A DNA stretch of 64,000 bases from an uncultured Dorea sp. (GCA_910577685.1 CAJTOH010000016.1:1-64000), one strand, 5' to 3'. Shown: positions 15,995 to 26,033, numbered from the stretch's first letter. A program made the numbers and translations. Notes: generated from the sequence alone by a model not told the origin.

Positions 15995-17304
15995 AGGACA
16001 TTTTTCTACTACTATATATAGCGTTTGTTTTCCTTATGTTATATACCGTATACAGATTGATAAACAAAGGGAAATCGAGAGAGGCCTTAGTTGGCTTGTT
16101 TATGACGTTTACGATAGTCCCGGATTTTATCATTCTTGATGCATATGGAATACCAGGGACATTTGTTTTAGTGTTTTTATTTATGTGCTTGATTCCCATT
16201 GCGGGAATTATCAAAGATCATACTCTAAGAATACGCAAGGGAGACGGCTTGCTTCTTATTATGCTTGCGGTAATACTGGTTTATGCTCTCTGTACAAAAT
16301 ATGTCATGGGAGTTACAACGGATTATTATGGAATCAAACTCTTTGGGTTTATCTATACGCTGATTATTCCAATGATCGTAATCATGCATTACCGGGAAAC
16401 AATTATTAAATCATACGATCTTTGGAAACCGATTCTCATTTATGCAATAATGGCATATGCGTTTAAGAATTATTTTTTAGCCGGTATTCTTGGATTTAGG
16501 GAAACATATCTGCTGAATTACGCGGAACTCAAAAATGTTATATTTGCAGCTCAAATTTTGGCTGTTGGCGCTGTCATCTGTATATGTGATCTTTTGAGAA
16601 AATATGATTTAAAGACGTTGATCTATCTTGCGCTTCTGCTATTGCAGATTTTATTGTTTGAGAGCAGAGGACCTATTCTTTCTGTTGCGGCGGCAGCTTT
16701 TATTATGTGGTGGTTTAAATCCGCAAAGGATAACTTGAAAAAATATATTAATTCAGGGATGTTAATTGGCGTTTCCGTATTTATTTTAATAGCCGTATTG
16801 GGCTTTAAATACCTTTGGGATGCAGGTTATCTTGAGCGTATAGTATTAAAGATGAATATGCTAAGAACCGGTGAAAGGATTGAAACAAGATATTTCCTAT
16901 ACCCGATTACAATACAGGCTATAAAGGAGCATTTGCCATGGGGAGTGGGATTTGGAAATTCCAAAATTGGAGTTATGAGTATCAATAGCTATTTCAATAA
17001 TAACTATCCACATAATATTATACTTGAAATGCTATTGGAAGAAGGATTGTTTATCACAATTCCCATACTCATAATATTTATGAAATGGTTTGGTTCAATA
17101 TTGACAAAGAAAAGATATACGAATCATACGTTGTTATTTTTTGCGCTCTATGTTTTTTCATTTATTAGCGCAATGTTTTCAGGAGATTTGGTCGGTAATA
17201 GTAATCTGTTTTTCTTTGGTTACTTGGCGTATTTTTCGAATTTGATGACTAAAAATGAATCTGCAATGGAGATGATTCAAGAATCTGCCGGAGGTTATTT
17301 ATGA
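15991..17304 (+). CDS. wzy: Wzy-like O-antigen/EPS polymerase, cluster 1
   Basis: A 437-residue protein of about 11-12 membrane spans. Near residue 305-345 is a loop with ITIQAIKEHLPWGVGFGNSKIG and HNIILEMLLEEG, the H-N-x3-E pattern of the O-antigen ligase/polymerase superfamily. It would polymerise undecaprenyl-linked repeat units outside the membrane. It overlaps both neighbours by 4 bases, showing tight coupling between two glycosyltransferase genes. Wzy and Wzx in one cluster indicate Wzx/Wzy-dependent synthesis rather than an ABC-transporter route. Confidence 0.82.
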   Translation: MKDIFLLLYIAFVFLMLYTVYRLINKGKSREALVGLFMTFTIVPDFIILDAYGIPGTFVLVFLFMCLIPIAGIIKDHTLRIRKGDGLLLIMLAVILVYALCTKYVMGVTTDYYGIKLFGFIYTLIIPMIVIMHYRETIIKSYDLWKPILIYAIMAYAFKNYFLAGILGFRETYLLNYAELKNVIFAAQILAVGAVICICDLLRKYDLKTLIYLALLLLQILLFESRGPILSVAAAAFIMWWFKSAKDNLKKYINSGMLIGVSVFILIAVLGFKYLWDAGYLERIVLKMNMLRTGERIETRYFLYPITIQAIKEHLPWGVGFGNSKIGVMSINSYFNNNYPHNIILEMLLEEGLFITIPILIIFMKWFGSILTKKRYTNHTLLFFALYVFSFISAMFSGDLVGNSNLFFFGYLAYFSNLMTKNESAMEMIQESAGGYL

Positions 17305-18443
17305 GCGATAATGTGTTAGTGAGTGTCGTGATTCCAACATATAACAGGTATAAGTATTTGAAGGGAGCGATATCCACATTCGCAAATGTGGAAAGTGATG
17401 AGATTGAATTTGTAATCCAAGATAATACGGAAGACAATTCTGAGATTTTAGGATTCCTGAAAGATTACGATGATAAAAGGATCAAATATTTTCATAAATC
17501 AGAACATATTTCTGTTGTTGAAAATTCAAACATGGCAATTGAAAATTCAAAAGGTGAATATGTGATTTTCATAGGCGACGACGACACAGTGTGCAGTTCG
17601 CTTGTTCAAGCCGCAAAGTTCTGCAGAAAGCATGAGATTGACACATGCATTTCGGAACTCCCCGGTTTTAACTGGCCTGATATGCAGTTTAAGGGGCGCG
17701 AGACTCAAGCTAATCTATTCTTGACAAAGAAAATTTCAGGTAAAGTCAGGAGAATAAACACAGAAAAACAAGTCCGATTTGCGCTGAAATATGCTGATGG
17801 TATACCGGAAGATATGCCTAGAGTATACCACGGACTAACTTCAAGAAAATGCCTGGATCAGATTAAGGAAAAGACAGGTTCATACTTTCCGGGACCGTCT
17901 CCGGATATGGCAAGTTCGTTGGCAATTTCACTATTTGCAAGAAAAGCCGTATACATTAGTGATTATTTGATGGTTTCCGGATATGGATTTAAAAGCGCAA
18001 GAGGCGAGGGAAACAGACAAGCACATTATGGAAAAATAAGTGAAAAACCCTGGCTGCCAAAGGATACGGAGGAAAAATGGGATAAGGAGATTCCCAGGAT
18101 CTTTTCGGGAGAAACAATTATCGCAGAGTCACTTTCAAGATGTCTCCGCGCTTTAGGCAGAGAGGATTTGCTTAAAAGATATTCTTATGGGATTTTATAT
18201 GCTGTTTTCTTTGTGAGACACGCCGAAGCAAGAGGGTATATGCTTTACTTTTTGATAAAAAAACCTGTGAGAGTTCTAAAATTTTTTGCAGGAATAATAA
18301 AAAGAAAACAATATATTCGGTATTATCAAAAAACTCATACAGGGAAAAACTACAAAGAATTTAACGGTGTAAGCACTTTAGCTGATGCACAACGGATTGT
18401 CTATGATGAGAGGAAAAAGATTGTTGAATATTCATTCAAATAG
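17301..18443 (+). CDS. GT2 family glycosyltransferase
   Basis: A 380-residue protein with a GT-A fold: VLVSVVIPTYNRYKYLKGAI at the N-terminus, EFVIQDNTEDN at about 37-47 and YVIFIGDDDTVCSS at about 87-100. The usual VDDGS is replaced by IQDNTED, a variant seen in a GT2 subgroup. The C-terminal half is longer than in simple GT2 proteins and basic at the end. It probably adds one sugar of the cluster 1 unit. It overlaps the polymerase gene by 4 bases. Confidence 0.8.
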   Translation: MSDNVLVSVVIPTYNRYKYLKGAISTFANVESDEIEFVIQDNTEDNSEILGFLKDYDDKRIKYFHKSEHISVVENSNMAIENSKGEYVIFIGDDDTVCSSLVQAAKFCRKHEIDTCISELPGFNWPDMQFKGRETQANLFLTKKISGKVRRINTEKQVRFALKYADGIPEDMPRVYHGLTSRKCLDQIKEKTGSYFPGPSPDMASSLAISLFARKAVYISDYLMVSGYGFKSARGEGNRQAHYGKISEKPWLPKDTEEKWDKEIPRIFSGETIIAESLSRCLRALGREDLLKRYSYGILYAVFFVRHAEARGYMLYFLIKKPVRVLKFFAGIIKRKQYIRYYQKTHTGKNYKEFNGVSTLADAQRIVYDERKKIVEYSFK

Positions 18444-18461
18444 TGGGAGCAAGGATTACTG

Positions 18462-19979
18462 ATGCGGAGATTAGAAGTTAATACATTTTCAAATATTGTC
18501 TCCAAGTTATGGAGCACTATTTCCATCTATTTATTTGTTCCGCTTTATATTAGATATCTTGGAGAAACGGCATATGGCCTTGTTTCCTTTTTTGCCACAT
18601 TACAGGCTGCAATGAATCTTCTTGGGCTTGGTCTTTCGAACACATTAAGAAGAGAGTTCGCTGTTGGTGACGATCAGGAACTTAAGAATGGAACTAGAAA
18701 ATATAAATTATTAAGAAGTACGGAACTGATTTATTTTGGGCTGGCAATCATTATATTTGCCATATGCGCATTTGGAAGCGGATTTATCTCGACTAATTGG
18801 TTGAATGTTGGGAATTTAGGCGAGAAACTGGTTTCCGCAGTTATTACATTGATGGGTCTAAGCATTGCATTGCAGTTCATTGCAAATTTGTATGCAGGAT
18901 GCCTGTTTGGCCTTGAATTACAAGTAAGGGCTAATGCATACTGCGTCGCTTGGTCAGCGTTTAAAAGTATTGGTTCTCTATTGATTATTATTTATATAAA
19001 ACAGGATCTCATCTTGTTTTATTCGTGGCACATTCTTTCAGATATTATTTATCTGATATTACTGAGAATATCTATACTCAGGAATTTGAGCTTTGAAAAA
19101 AATGATAAATGGACGTTTCATGATATCGTCAATATCAAGACGATTTTGAAATATGCTGCAGGCATACTTCTCATTTCATTTATTGCTTTGATTAACAAGC
19201 AGTTAGATAAGGTGATTATCAGCAAATATCTTACGCTTACAGAGCTTGGCGCATATAATGTGGCGACTACCTTAGGAGGCCTCACAACTATATTGCCGGC
19301 AGCTTTATATGTATCGGTGTTTCCGAGATTTACCAGCAAAGTTACCGGAAACAGCAATAATTCTAAATTAAAAAAAGAATTTCTAATAATCAACAAATTA
19401 TCTAGTATTTGCATTTCCTGTATGGGTACATTCATTGCATTGTTTGCCGTGCCTTTAATATATATTTGGACTCATTCGACAATATATACTAACGCGCTTA
19501 CTATTGTTGGTCCTTTGGTTGTCATGGCTATTGCAATGATTGAATATCAGGAGATATCATATGCGTTGGCGCTGGCGCATGGCAACACAAAAATAAATGT
19601 AATCGTAGGGTCAGCATTTATTCCCCTGATAGCAGCCGCCACATGGCTGGGGATAAAAAGTTTTGGGCTTATTGGTGCAGCGGTAGTATACATTGCGGCT
19701 ATGACAGTCCAAACGTTTGTTTATCAATATATGGTGATAAAAAAATATATATGTGATAAACCATTAGCAATTATCTTAAAGGATACGGTGCTGCCTATAT
19801 TTGTAGCATTGGCGTTTGCGATTTTCGTTCGTTATGTGATTTCGCATGTAACAGATTCTGCTATTTTTCAAGTGATTTTAGCGGTTATTTCAGGCGGGAT
19901 TTCGCTATGTTTATCTTTCGGGATTTTAGCGCGTAAGGAAGTAAAGATTGTCATTGACAGATTTAAAAATAGAAGTTAG
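18462..19979 (+). CDS. wzx: Wzx-like polysaccharide flippase, cluster 1
   Basis: A 505-residue MOP-superfamily transporter with about 14 membrane spans along its length. The N-terminus reads ISIYLFVPLYIRYLGETAYGL, a typical flippase start. It would flip the undecaprenyl-diphosphate repeat unit across the membrane for polymerisation. It lies between a glycosyltransferase and the paired aminotransferases. Its sequence differs clearly from the flippase of cluster 2, in line with two separate polymers. Confidence 0.88.
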   Translation: MRRLEVNTFSNIVSKLWSTISIYLFVPLYIRYLGETAYGLVSFFATLQAAMNLLGLGLSNTLRREFAVGDDQELKNGTRKYKLLRSTELIYFGLAIIIFAICAFGSGFISTNWLNVGNLGEKLVSAVITLMGLSIALQFIANLYAGCLFGLELQVRANAYCVAWSAFKSIGSLLIIIYIKQDLILFYSWHILSDIIYLILLRISILRNLSFEKNDKWTFHDIVNIKTILKYAAGILLISFIALINKQLDKVIISKYLTLTELGAYNVATTLGGLTTILPAALYVSVFPRFTSKVTGNSNNSKLKKEFLIINKLSSICISCMGTFIALFAVPLIYIWTHSTIYTNALTIVGPLVVMAIAMIEYQEISYALALAHGNTKINVIVGSAFIPLIAAATWLGIKSFGLIGAAVVYIAAMTVQTFVYQYMVIKKYICDKPLAIILKDTVLPIFVALAFAIFVRYVISHVTDSAIFQVILAVISGGISLCLSFGILARKEVKIVIDRFKNRS

Positions 19980-19993
19980 TTGGAGGTAGAGTA

Positions 19994-21082
19994 ATGATAC
20001 CATTAGTAAAACCGTATATGGCTCCAAGAGAAGAATTAATGCCCGCAATTGAAGATGTACTCTACAGCGGCTATATTGCCGAGGGAGAGGCGGCTTGGAG
20101 ATTTGAAGATGGGCTGAAAGATTTCTTAGGCAATCCTAATATACTTGCGGTTCAGTCGGGAACGGCCGCATTGCATCTTGCGCTGCTCCTGTTGAATGTC
20201 GAGTCGGGCGATGAGGTAATCAGCACACCTATGACCTCCGAACCTACGAACACAGCAATTGCGATAACAGGTGCAAAGGTTGTGTGGGCGGATGTTGATC
20301 CGAATACCGGGCTGCTCGATCCGGAATCGGTGAGGAAGAAAATCACAGAACGGACGAAAGCTATCATGCTTGTCCATTATGCCGGGATGGTTTGCGACAT
20401 GGACGAGTTTCATAAAATTTCCGATGAAACGGGAATCCCGATCATTGAGGATGCCGCCCACGCTTTAGGGGCAAAGTACCAGGGAAAGATGATTGGATCT
20501 AATTCTAGGTTCACTTGCTTTTCTTTTCAGGCGATCAAGCATATGACCACGGTTGACGGAGGGGCGATTGCTTTTAGTGATTCGAATGATGCGACTCCCG
20601 CTCGTAAGCTTCGGTGGTTTGGACTTGATAAGAAAGTATCCCGGCTTGAGAATGATATCGCTCGGGCAGGATATAAATATGGCATCAATAACCTGACAGG
20701 CATAATCGGACAAATCCAGTTGAAACATGCGCCGGAGGTAATAAGTAAGTACATCTCAAATGGTAAGTATTATGATGAAGCCCTTAAGGGCATTTCAGGC
20801 GTGAAACTGGTTCCGTATTATGAGCATACGGAGCCATCATATTGGCTCTACACTATGAAAGTCGAGGATAGAGAGAACTTTATCAAGATGATGGCGGGGA
20901 TCGGTGTGACGGCGTCTCCGCTTCACCACAGAAGCGATACACATAGTGTATTTGCGGAATCAAGGTGCGACCTGCCAAATATGGAGGAATGGTATAGCAA
21001 GTATGTGCATATTCCTTGCGGATGGTGGGTTGATGAAGAAACGATAGGCAGGATTGTAGAGGCGATAAAGAGAGGCTGGTGA
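19994..21082 (+). CDS. DegT-family aminotransferase, intact member of a paralogous pair
   Basis: A 362-residue fold I PLP protein with VQSGTAALHLALLLL near residue 55, IIEDAAHALGAKYQ near 150 and the PLP lysine in FSFQAIKHMTTVDGG (K about 182). It would transaminate a nucleotide-linked keto sugar. The protein encoded at 22154-23206 is clearly its paralogue: both share WADVDPxTGxLDPESV and end in PCGWW, but the paralogue lacks the lysine. Only the membrane acyltransferase gene separates them. The intact member could work alone or in a heteromer with its altered sister. Confidence 0.87.
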   Translation: MIPLVKPYMAPREELMPAIEDVLYSGYIAEGEAAWRFEDGLKDFLGNPNILAVQSGTAALHLALLLLNVESGDEVISTPMTSEPTNTAIAITGAKVVWADVDPNTGLLDPESVRKKITERTKAIMLVHYAGMVCDMDEFHKISDETGIPIIEDAAHALGAKYQGKMIGSNSRFTCFSFQAIKHMTTVDGGAIAFSDSNDATPARKLRWFGLDKKVSRLENDIARAGYKYGINNLTGIIGQIQLKHAPEVISKYISNGKYYDEALKGISGVKLVPYYEHTEPSYWLYTMKVEDRENFIKMMAGIGVTASPLHHRSDTHSVFAESRCDLPNMEEWYSKYVHIPCGWWVDEETIGRIVEAIKRGW

Positions 21083-21108
21083 GGTAGTAACCTCGGAAAG
21101 GTACAAAA

Positions 21109-22170
21109 ATGAAGAAGTATTATCCGAGTATACAGATACTCAGAGGTATATTTTTCCTGTTTATACTTGCCTTCCATTGTAATGTCCCATTCGCCAATTT
21201 CGGGTGGGGGGGGGTGGAAGCGTTCTTTGTAATCAGTGCATTTTTCCTTGTGCATAAGCAGTGGGGAAATGCTTCTTTGAATGTGAAGGAGCAAATCAGG
21301 CATAGGATTATCCGTTTATATCCGCCATATATTGTGGTTCTGTTTGCTGCTGCATTGTATGCGCTGCTTATGAAAACGATACCATGGGACATGGCGGCAC
21401 ACCTGCTGTCAGCACAGAATTATCAGTGGATGTTTAGGGGATACAAATCGCCAATGCAGCCAATGACTGCCCATACATGGACGCTGTCTATTGAAATATG
21501 GGAGGGATTGATTATGTTGATTCTCTTGAAAATGCTGACAAAAGAACGGTTTAAGTCTGCTATGTATATCATGCTTGCTGTCGGTATTGCTTATAGGCTG
21601 ATAGCGATTATATGCGGGGGAAATGTTTGGATTGTTTCCTTATGCCCGATTGCCCATATTGACGCGTTTGCGTGTGGGGCATTGCTGGCAATAGGTATGA
21701 GGGAAGAGAAGGTTGGAAAGCAGATAGGGTTGATATCTGTAGTTGGCATAGCTGGCATAGTTGTATGTATTTTTGTGATGGCAAAAAGAAACGGCATGGG
21801 ATTTATAGAGGGGTATAAGCTGCTCTCATCCTCGGAGAATTATTTGAAAAATTGGTATACGGGAAATATTTACGTGTTTATCTCTTTGCTTACGGTTGGT
21901 CTTGTAGGACTGCTTTGCCTGCATGATGAAAAGGTGATAAAGACGAATAAAAGTGTAAAACTGTTTGTGACTTTGGGTGATTATTCTTATGCGCTGTATT
22001 TGTTTCATTGGCCAATTCTATGTGTGATTCGGCATTTGGTGAAAAATTGGGCGGTTGGTTTCGCCGCCGCTTTTATTGTATCAGTTATCGCCGCAGTTGT
22101 TTTTAACAGACTCTATTCTGCGGCGTCTAAAAAACTGTTGGGAGGAAAAACGAATGGTTCCATTATATAA
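21109..22170 (+). CDS. Membrane acyltransferase (acyltransferase-3 family) with a 9-G tract
   Basis: A 353-residue integral membrane acyltransferase. IQILRGIFFLFILAFHCNVP at the N-terminus contains the family's conserved histidine, EAFFVISAFFL follows, and about ten spans fill the protein. Family members O-acylate sugars, often with acetate. Codons 33-36 (Trp-Gly-Gly-Val) contain nine consecutive G. The frame is open at nine, so the gene is ON; any change not a multiple of three would truncate the protein after about 40 residues. It overlaps the following aminotransferase-like gene by 17 bases, so slippage could also alter coupling. Confidence 0.85.
   Translation: MKKYYPSIQILRGIFFLFILAFHCNVPFANFGWGGVEAFFVISAFFLVHKQWGNASLNVKEQIRHRIIRLYPPYIVVLFAAALYALLMKTIPWDMAAHLLSAQNYQWMFRGYKSPMQPMTAHTWTLSIEIWEGLIMLILLKMLTKERFKSAMYIMLAVGIAYRLIAIICGGNVWIVSLCPIAHIDAFACGALLAIGMREEKVGKQIGLISVVGIAGIVVCIFVMAKRNGMGFIEGYKLLSSSENYLKNWYTGNIYVFISLLTVGLVGLLCLHDEKVIKTNKSVKLFVTLGDYSYALYLFHWPILCVIRHLVKNWAVGFAAAFIVSVIAAVVFNRLYSAASKKLLGGKTNGSII
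21206..21214 (+). repeat. Nine-G tract in the membrane acyltransferase gene (ON)
   Basis: Nine G following TTCGGGT, coding for the end of Trp, Gly, Gly and the first base of Val. The reading frame is intact at this length. The tract matches the other three long G tracts of cluster 1 and is a likely slippage site. Confidence 0.8.
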
Positions 22171-23206
22171 GCCATATCTGCCGGATCTGCCGGAGATGGA
22201 TGCAATACTTCATTCGGGTGCATTGGCTTATGGCAATTATACAAAGAGGTTTGAGGAAAAACTACGTGATTATTTCGGGGTGTCATATTTACTTGTCACA
22301 ACGAGTTTCCATCTGGCAATATCTGTGGCGTTGACTGCCATGGGTTTAAAAAACGGAGATGATATCATTGCGTCACCTATGGCCTGCTTGGCTTCTACAC
22401 AGCCGTACTTATCCTACGGTCTGAATGTTTACTGGGCTGATGTGGATCCGAAAACAGGAACGCTTGATCCGGAATCTGTGGGGCAGAGGATTACAAAAGC
22501 AACAAAGGCCATCATCCATAATCATTTCTGCGGTTATCCGGGTTATATAGACGAAATCAATGGGATCGGAAGAGAACATGGCATTCCGGTAATTGACGAT
22601 GGTATTGAGTGTTTTGGCTCAGAGTATCGCGGAAAGAAGATTGGAAACTGTGGAGCGGATGTGACGATTTTCTCTTTGACCGCCGTACGGTTCTGCAACT
22701 GCATCGATGGAGGTGTGGTAATTTTCAAGGATAAAGGTTTGTATGAAAAGTGTCTGATGATCCGTGATTGCGGGATTGACAGAACCAGATTCAGGGATGA
22801 GCTTGGAGAGATAAGTACGGATTGCGATATCAGTCTTGTTGGATACAGCGCGACTATGAGCAATGTGAATGGGTACATAGGGCTGTGCCAGATGGATGTT
22901 ATTGATGATTTACTGAAAAAGCATCGTTTACAGGCGGAAAAGTGGAGAGGCATATATGAAGAACAGAAGTCCCTGATTCCGCTATATCGTAAGGACTGTA
23001 ATCCAAACTATTGGGTTTTTGGATTATTGACGGACGATAAAGTGGGGACGATTGAGAGTTTCCGAAAGATGGGGTATTACGCGTCCGGTGTGCATATCAG
23101 AAATGATATTTATAGTGTATTCGGGAAACAAGAGGATGAGTTACCCGGTGTTGACGAGTTTTATAAAAAATTTGTGGCTGTGCCATGTGGATGGTGGATG
23201 GAATGA
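22154..23206 (+). CDS. DegT-family protein with the PLP lysine replaced by arginine
   Basis: A 350-residue member of the DegT family and paralogue of the protein at 19994-21082. The position of the PLP-binding lysine reads FSLTAVRFCNCIDGG, with Arg (CGG, 22688-22690, residue 179). The aspartate motif is also altered, to VIDDGIECFGSEY in place of EDAAHALG. It cannot form the usual lysine Schiff base. Lysine-free DegT proteins exist (for example the 3-dehydratase ColD uses His), so it may be a PMP-dependent enzyme or a non-catalytic partner of the intact paralogue. The start ATG 22154 follows GGAGGAAAAACGA. It overlaps the next gene by 4 bases. Confidence 0.82.
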   Translation: MVPLYKPYLPDLPEMDAILHSGALAYGNYTKRFEEKLRDYFGVSYLLVTTSFHLAISVALTAMGLKNGDDIIASPMACLASTQPYLSYGLNVYWADVDPKTGTLDPESVGQRITKATKAIIHNHFCGYPGYIDEINGIGREHGIPVIDDGIECFGSEYRGKKIGNCGADVTIFSLTAVRFCNCIDGGVVIFKDKGLYEKCLMIRDCGIDRTRFRDELGEISTDCDISLVGYSATMSNVNGYIGLCQMDVIDDLLKKHRLQAEKWRGIYEEQKSLIPLYRKDCNPNYWVFGLLTDDKVGTIESFRKMGYYASGVHIRNDIYSVFGKQEDELPGVDEFYKKFVAVPCGWWME

Positions 23207-23731
23207 CGGGATTGAATATGTATCTAAAACAGACAAAAGAGCTTAATGCGTATGATATGGATTCACTTACTGCTTTGAAACAGCAATACTGGAATTATAG
23301 TATTGATGAACAGAAAAAATGGTTTGGAAAAAATATCATTGCCGATGATTACCACGTCTTGATTTATCGGGGGGGGGGGATTGTGCGCATACTTAAATGC
23401 GGTCAATGTTGAAGTAGATATTAATTATTCTCAGCATAGAATGATGGGCATAGGGAATGTGTGTGTGGATGAAAAACATACGCACGAAGGAATAGGCGGC
23501 ATATTAATGGCGTGCATTAACTCATTTATCAGACAGTCTTCCTCCTGCGGTATTCTGCTATGTAAAGAAAAGCTGATTCCTTTTTACGAATCCTCAAATT
23601 GGCAAGTACTTTCTCCACAACAAGTTACTATTAATGGTCAGCCATACGGGCATATAATAATGCTTTATGACCCATTGAGAATGGCGGCGGGTGAAAGTAA
23701 GCATATGATAAGCCTGTCGAGGAATTTCTAA
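23203..23731 (+). pseudogene. GNAT-type N-acetyltransferase, switched out of frame by an 11-G tract
   Basis: The first frame starts at ATG 23203 (ATGA overlap with the upstream stop), reads to YRGGG at the G tract and ends at 23412. The next frame carries the rest (LNAVNVEV, GIGNVCVDEKHTHEGIGGILM), which is the GNAT beta-strand and acetyl-CoA loop. Ten G instead of eleven would join them into about 175 residues: IYRGGGLCAYLN leads straight into the GNAT core. This would acetylate an amino sugar or similar acceptor. I mark it as a pseudogene for its present state; the homopolymer makes reversible switching likely. Confidence 0.78.
23369..23379 (+). repeat. Eleven-G tract in the GNAT gene (OFF)
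   Basis: Eleven consecutive G, the longest homopolymeric G run in the window. The upstream and downstream parts of the acetyltransferase are one base out of register, and losing one G would restore them. Confidence 0.85.
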
Positions 23732-23797
23732 AGGCTCTATCAATTTGAAAGCATCATTCTGTGTTTTATTTCAAATTTATAAAATATGGGGGATGCT

Positions 23798-24694
23798 ATG
23801 AAAAAAACTATTTGTTTATCCAAGTTGGCTACAAATTTTGGCTTTGAATTTGAAGGAAAAGATATTGAATTTGATGGATTAGGATTGTGCAATCGCGAGA
23901 CGTCATGTAAGTCAATGCTATCTTATGTAGTGGATAATAAATACATTGCCAACATAAAAGAAAACGAAGCGATTTCATGTCTTGTATTATCCGAAAGTTT
24001 GAAAAAATTATATTCGGAAGAAAACATTGGCAGAGATATTTCGTATATCATATCCGAAAAACCTGAAATGTGCTTTTATTCCATTCATGAGGCCTTGTGC
24101 AAATCAGGCGAATTATATGAATGTTACGACTTTGAGCCGGTTATTGGTAAGGAGTGCCGCATTGCTGAAACTGCTGTGGTTGAGAAAGGCGTTGTTATTG
24201 GAAACCATGTAACGATTGGTCATAACACAGTGGTGCGTTCGGGAAGCGTGATCGAAGATAATACTACGATAGGATGCAATACAACAATTGGTTCGGAAGG
24301 TTTCCAGCTTATTACAGATGGCAGCAATGCGCCAATGCATATTACGCATGTTGGCCGCTGTCATATCTGTTCTAATGTTTACATCGGGGATAACACATGC
24401 ATTTGCAATAGCCTGTTTGAAGGCGAGACGTATGTAGGGGAAGGAGCTAAAATTGATAATCTGGTTCACATCGCCCATAATCTCTACATTGGAAATGGAG
24501 CTGTTATAACTGCCCATGTAATAACATGTGGATCTTCAATTATTGAAGATGGAGCATGGATTGCTCCCAATTCATCTATCTTAAACAGAGTGACGATTGG
24601 AAAAGGCGCGAAAGTCGGTCTGGGAAGTGTTGTAACGAGAGATGTTGTTCCATATACCGTTGTTTACGGCAGTCCGGCAAAGACTCATGAATAA
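23798..24694 (+). CDS. LpxD-like left-handed beta-helix N-acyltransferase
   Basis: A 298-residue hexapeptide-repeat protein. An N-terminal domain of about 110 residues is followed by a long left-handed beta-helix (IGNHVTIGHNTVV, IEDNTTIGCNTTIGSEGF, VHIAHNLYIGNGAVI), ending YTVVYGSPAKTHE. The layout and the NLVHIAHN histidine motif match LpxD, which transfers 3-hydroxyacyl groups to amino sugars. A Gram-positive-like cell makes no lipid A, so it more likely N-acylates a nucleotide amino sugar. The next two genes could supply a 3-hydroxyacyl-CoA. ATG 23798 is preferred, as GGGGGA precedes it by 7 bases. Confidence 0.82.
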   Translation: MKKTICLSKLATNFGFEFEGKDIEFDGLGLCNRETSCKSMLSYVVDNKYIANIKENEAISCLVLSESLKKLYSEENIGRDISYIISEKPEMCFYSIHEALCKSGELYECYDFEPVIGKECRIAETAVVEKGVVIGNHVTIGHNTVVRSGSVIEDNTTIGCNTTIGSEGFQLITDGSNAPMHITHVGRCHICSNVYIGDNTCICNSLFEGETYVGEGAKIDNLVHIAHNLYIGNGAVITAHVITCGSSIIEDGAWIAPNSSILNRVTIGKGAKVGLGSVVTRDVVPYTVVYGSPAKTHE

Positions 24695-24723
24695 TATTAA
24701 GGCTGCTTAAAGGAGTGATATCA

Positions 24724-26028
24724 ATGAATATAGGAACAGTTACCGTCATAGGCGCGACAGGTACTATGGGTGCGAATGTTGCAGGAATCTTTGCCTCATT
24801 TGGAAATGCGAAGGTTTACTGTGTCGGACGTGATATTGAAAAAGTGAAAAGAACGATTCCACGGATCGTGAAATCCGTGAGGGCGGACGCGATTGCCAGA
24901 AATCTGATTCCCGCTGACTTCTCCATGTTAGGGAAATGTGTGTCGGAGAGCGATTTGATTTTTGAGAGCAGTATAGAGGATATACAGGTTAAAACGGAAA
25001 TTGCGGCTGTGGTCGGGAAAGCTATGAAGCCTCATGCCGTTTCTGGGACAGGTTCCTCCGGTTTGTCTATTCATGCAATTGCAGAGCGCTATCCAAAAGA
25101 GCTGCGGAGCCGGTTTTTCGGTATCCATATGTTCAATCCGCCGTATACGCTAAATCTTTGCGAGCTGACGCCGACGAAATACAGCGATGGCCGGCTTAAA
25201 GAAGAACTGAAGGAATATCTGGGCGGCAAACTGTACAGGACGGTTGTCGAGGTTAAGGATTCTCCTGCTTTCCTTGGTAACCGCATCGGATTTCAGTTTG
25301 TCAATGAAGCCCTCCGGTATGCGGAGAAATATAAAGACAACGGCGGAATCGACTATATCGACGCAATCCTCGGCTCTTTCACCGGGCGCGCGATGGCTCC
25401 GCTTGCCACGTCCGATTTTGTCGGCCTTGATGTTCACAAGGCGATTGTGGATAACATCTATGAAAATACACAGGATTACGCCCATGAAACCTTTGTCTTT
25501 CCGAGATATGCGGATAAGCTGGCGTCTGATGGGAAGTTAGGACGCAAGAGCGGCAAAGGACTCTATCGGCTAGTCCGTTATGATAACGGCTTAAAACGGC
25601 AGACGGTACTGGATATTGACACAGGGCTGTACAGGGATGTGATACCCTATGTATTCCCGTTTGCCGATAAGATGAAGAAATATATCGCGGAAGGCGATTA
25701 TCAGAAAGCTTTTGAGCGGCTTGTGAATAACCACAGCCAGGAGGCTGATATCTGCCTTTGCTTCCTGCTGAACTATATTGTTTATTCCTTGTATGCCACG
25801 AAAGAAGTGGGCCATGACATTACAGCCGCAGATGACGTGATGGCTGCAGGATTTAACTGGTGTCCGCCTTTGGCAATGTATCAGGCATTGTCCACGGTTA
25901 CGGATGTATCTGTCTTGATTCGTGAAAACATCCCGGATGTCTGTGAGAAGATAGATATTGATGGGCTTCTTGACGAAGTAAAGCCGTCAAAATATGATTA
26001 CAGACCATATTTCAAATCCGGGAGGTAA
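24724..26028 (+). CDS. 3-hydroxyacyl-CoA dehydrogenase
   Basis: A 434-residue NAD-dependent dehydrogenase. It has a Rossmann fold with [13 protein letters not shown] (about 7-20), the substrate region GTGSSGLSI and the catalytic-type [18 protein letters not shown] (about 130-147), then a helical dimerisation domain and [11 protein letters not shown]. It interconverts 3-oxoacyl-CoA and 3-hydroxyacyl-CoA. The start is ATG 24724, 9 bases after AAAGGAG. In a polysaccharide cluster, directly before a thiolase and after an LpxD-like acyltransferase, it probably makes the hydroxyacyl donor for sugar N-acylation rather than serving beta-oxidation. Confidence 0.86.
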   Translation: MNIGTVTVIGATGTMGANVAGIFASFGNAKVYCVGRDIEKVKRTIPRIVKSVRADAIARNLIPADFSMLGKCVSESDLIFESSIEDIQVKTEIAAVVGKAMKPHAVSGTGSSGLSIHAIAERYPKELRSRFFGIHMFNPPYTLNLCELTPTKYSDGRLKEELKEYLGGKLYRTVVEVKDSPAFLGNRIGFQFVNEALRYAEKYKDNGGIDYIDAILGSFTGRAMAPLATSDFVGLDVHKAIVDNIYENTQDYAHETFVFPRYADKLASDGKLGRKSGKGLYRLVRYDNGLKRQTVLDIDTGLYRDVIPYVFPFADKMKKYIAEGDYQKAFERLVNNHSQEADICLCFLLNYIVYSLYATKEVGHDITAADDVMAAGFNWCPPLAMYQALSTVTDVSVLIRENIPDVCEKIDIDGLLDEVKPSKYDYRPYFKSGR

Positions 26029-26033
26029 GAGTA

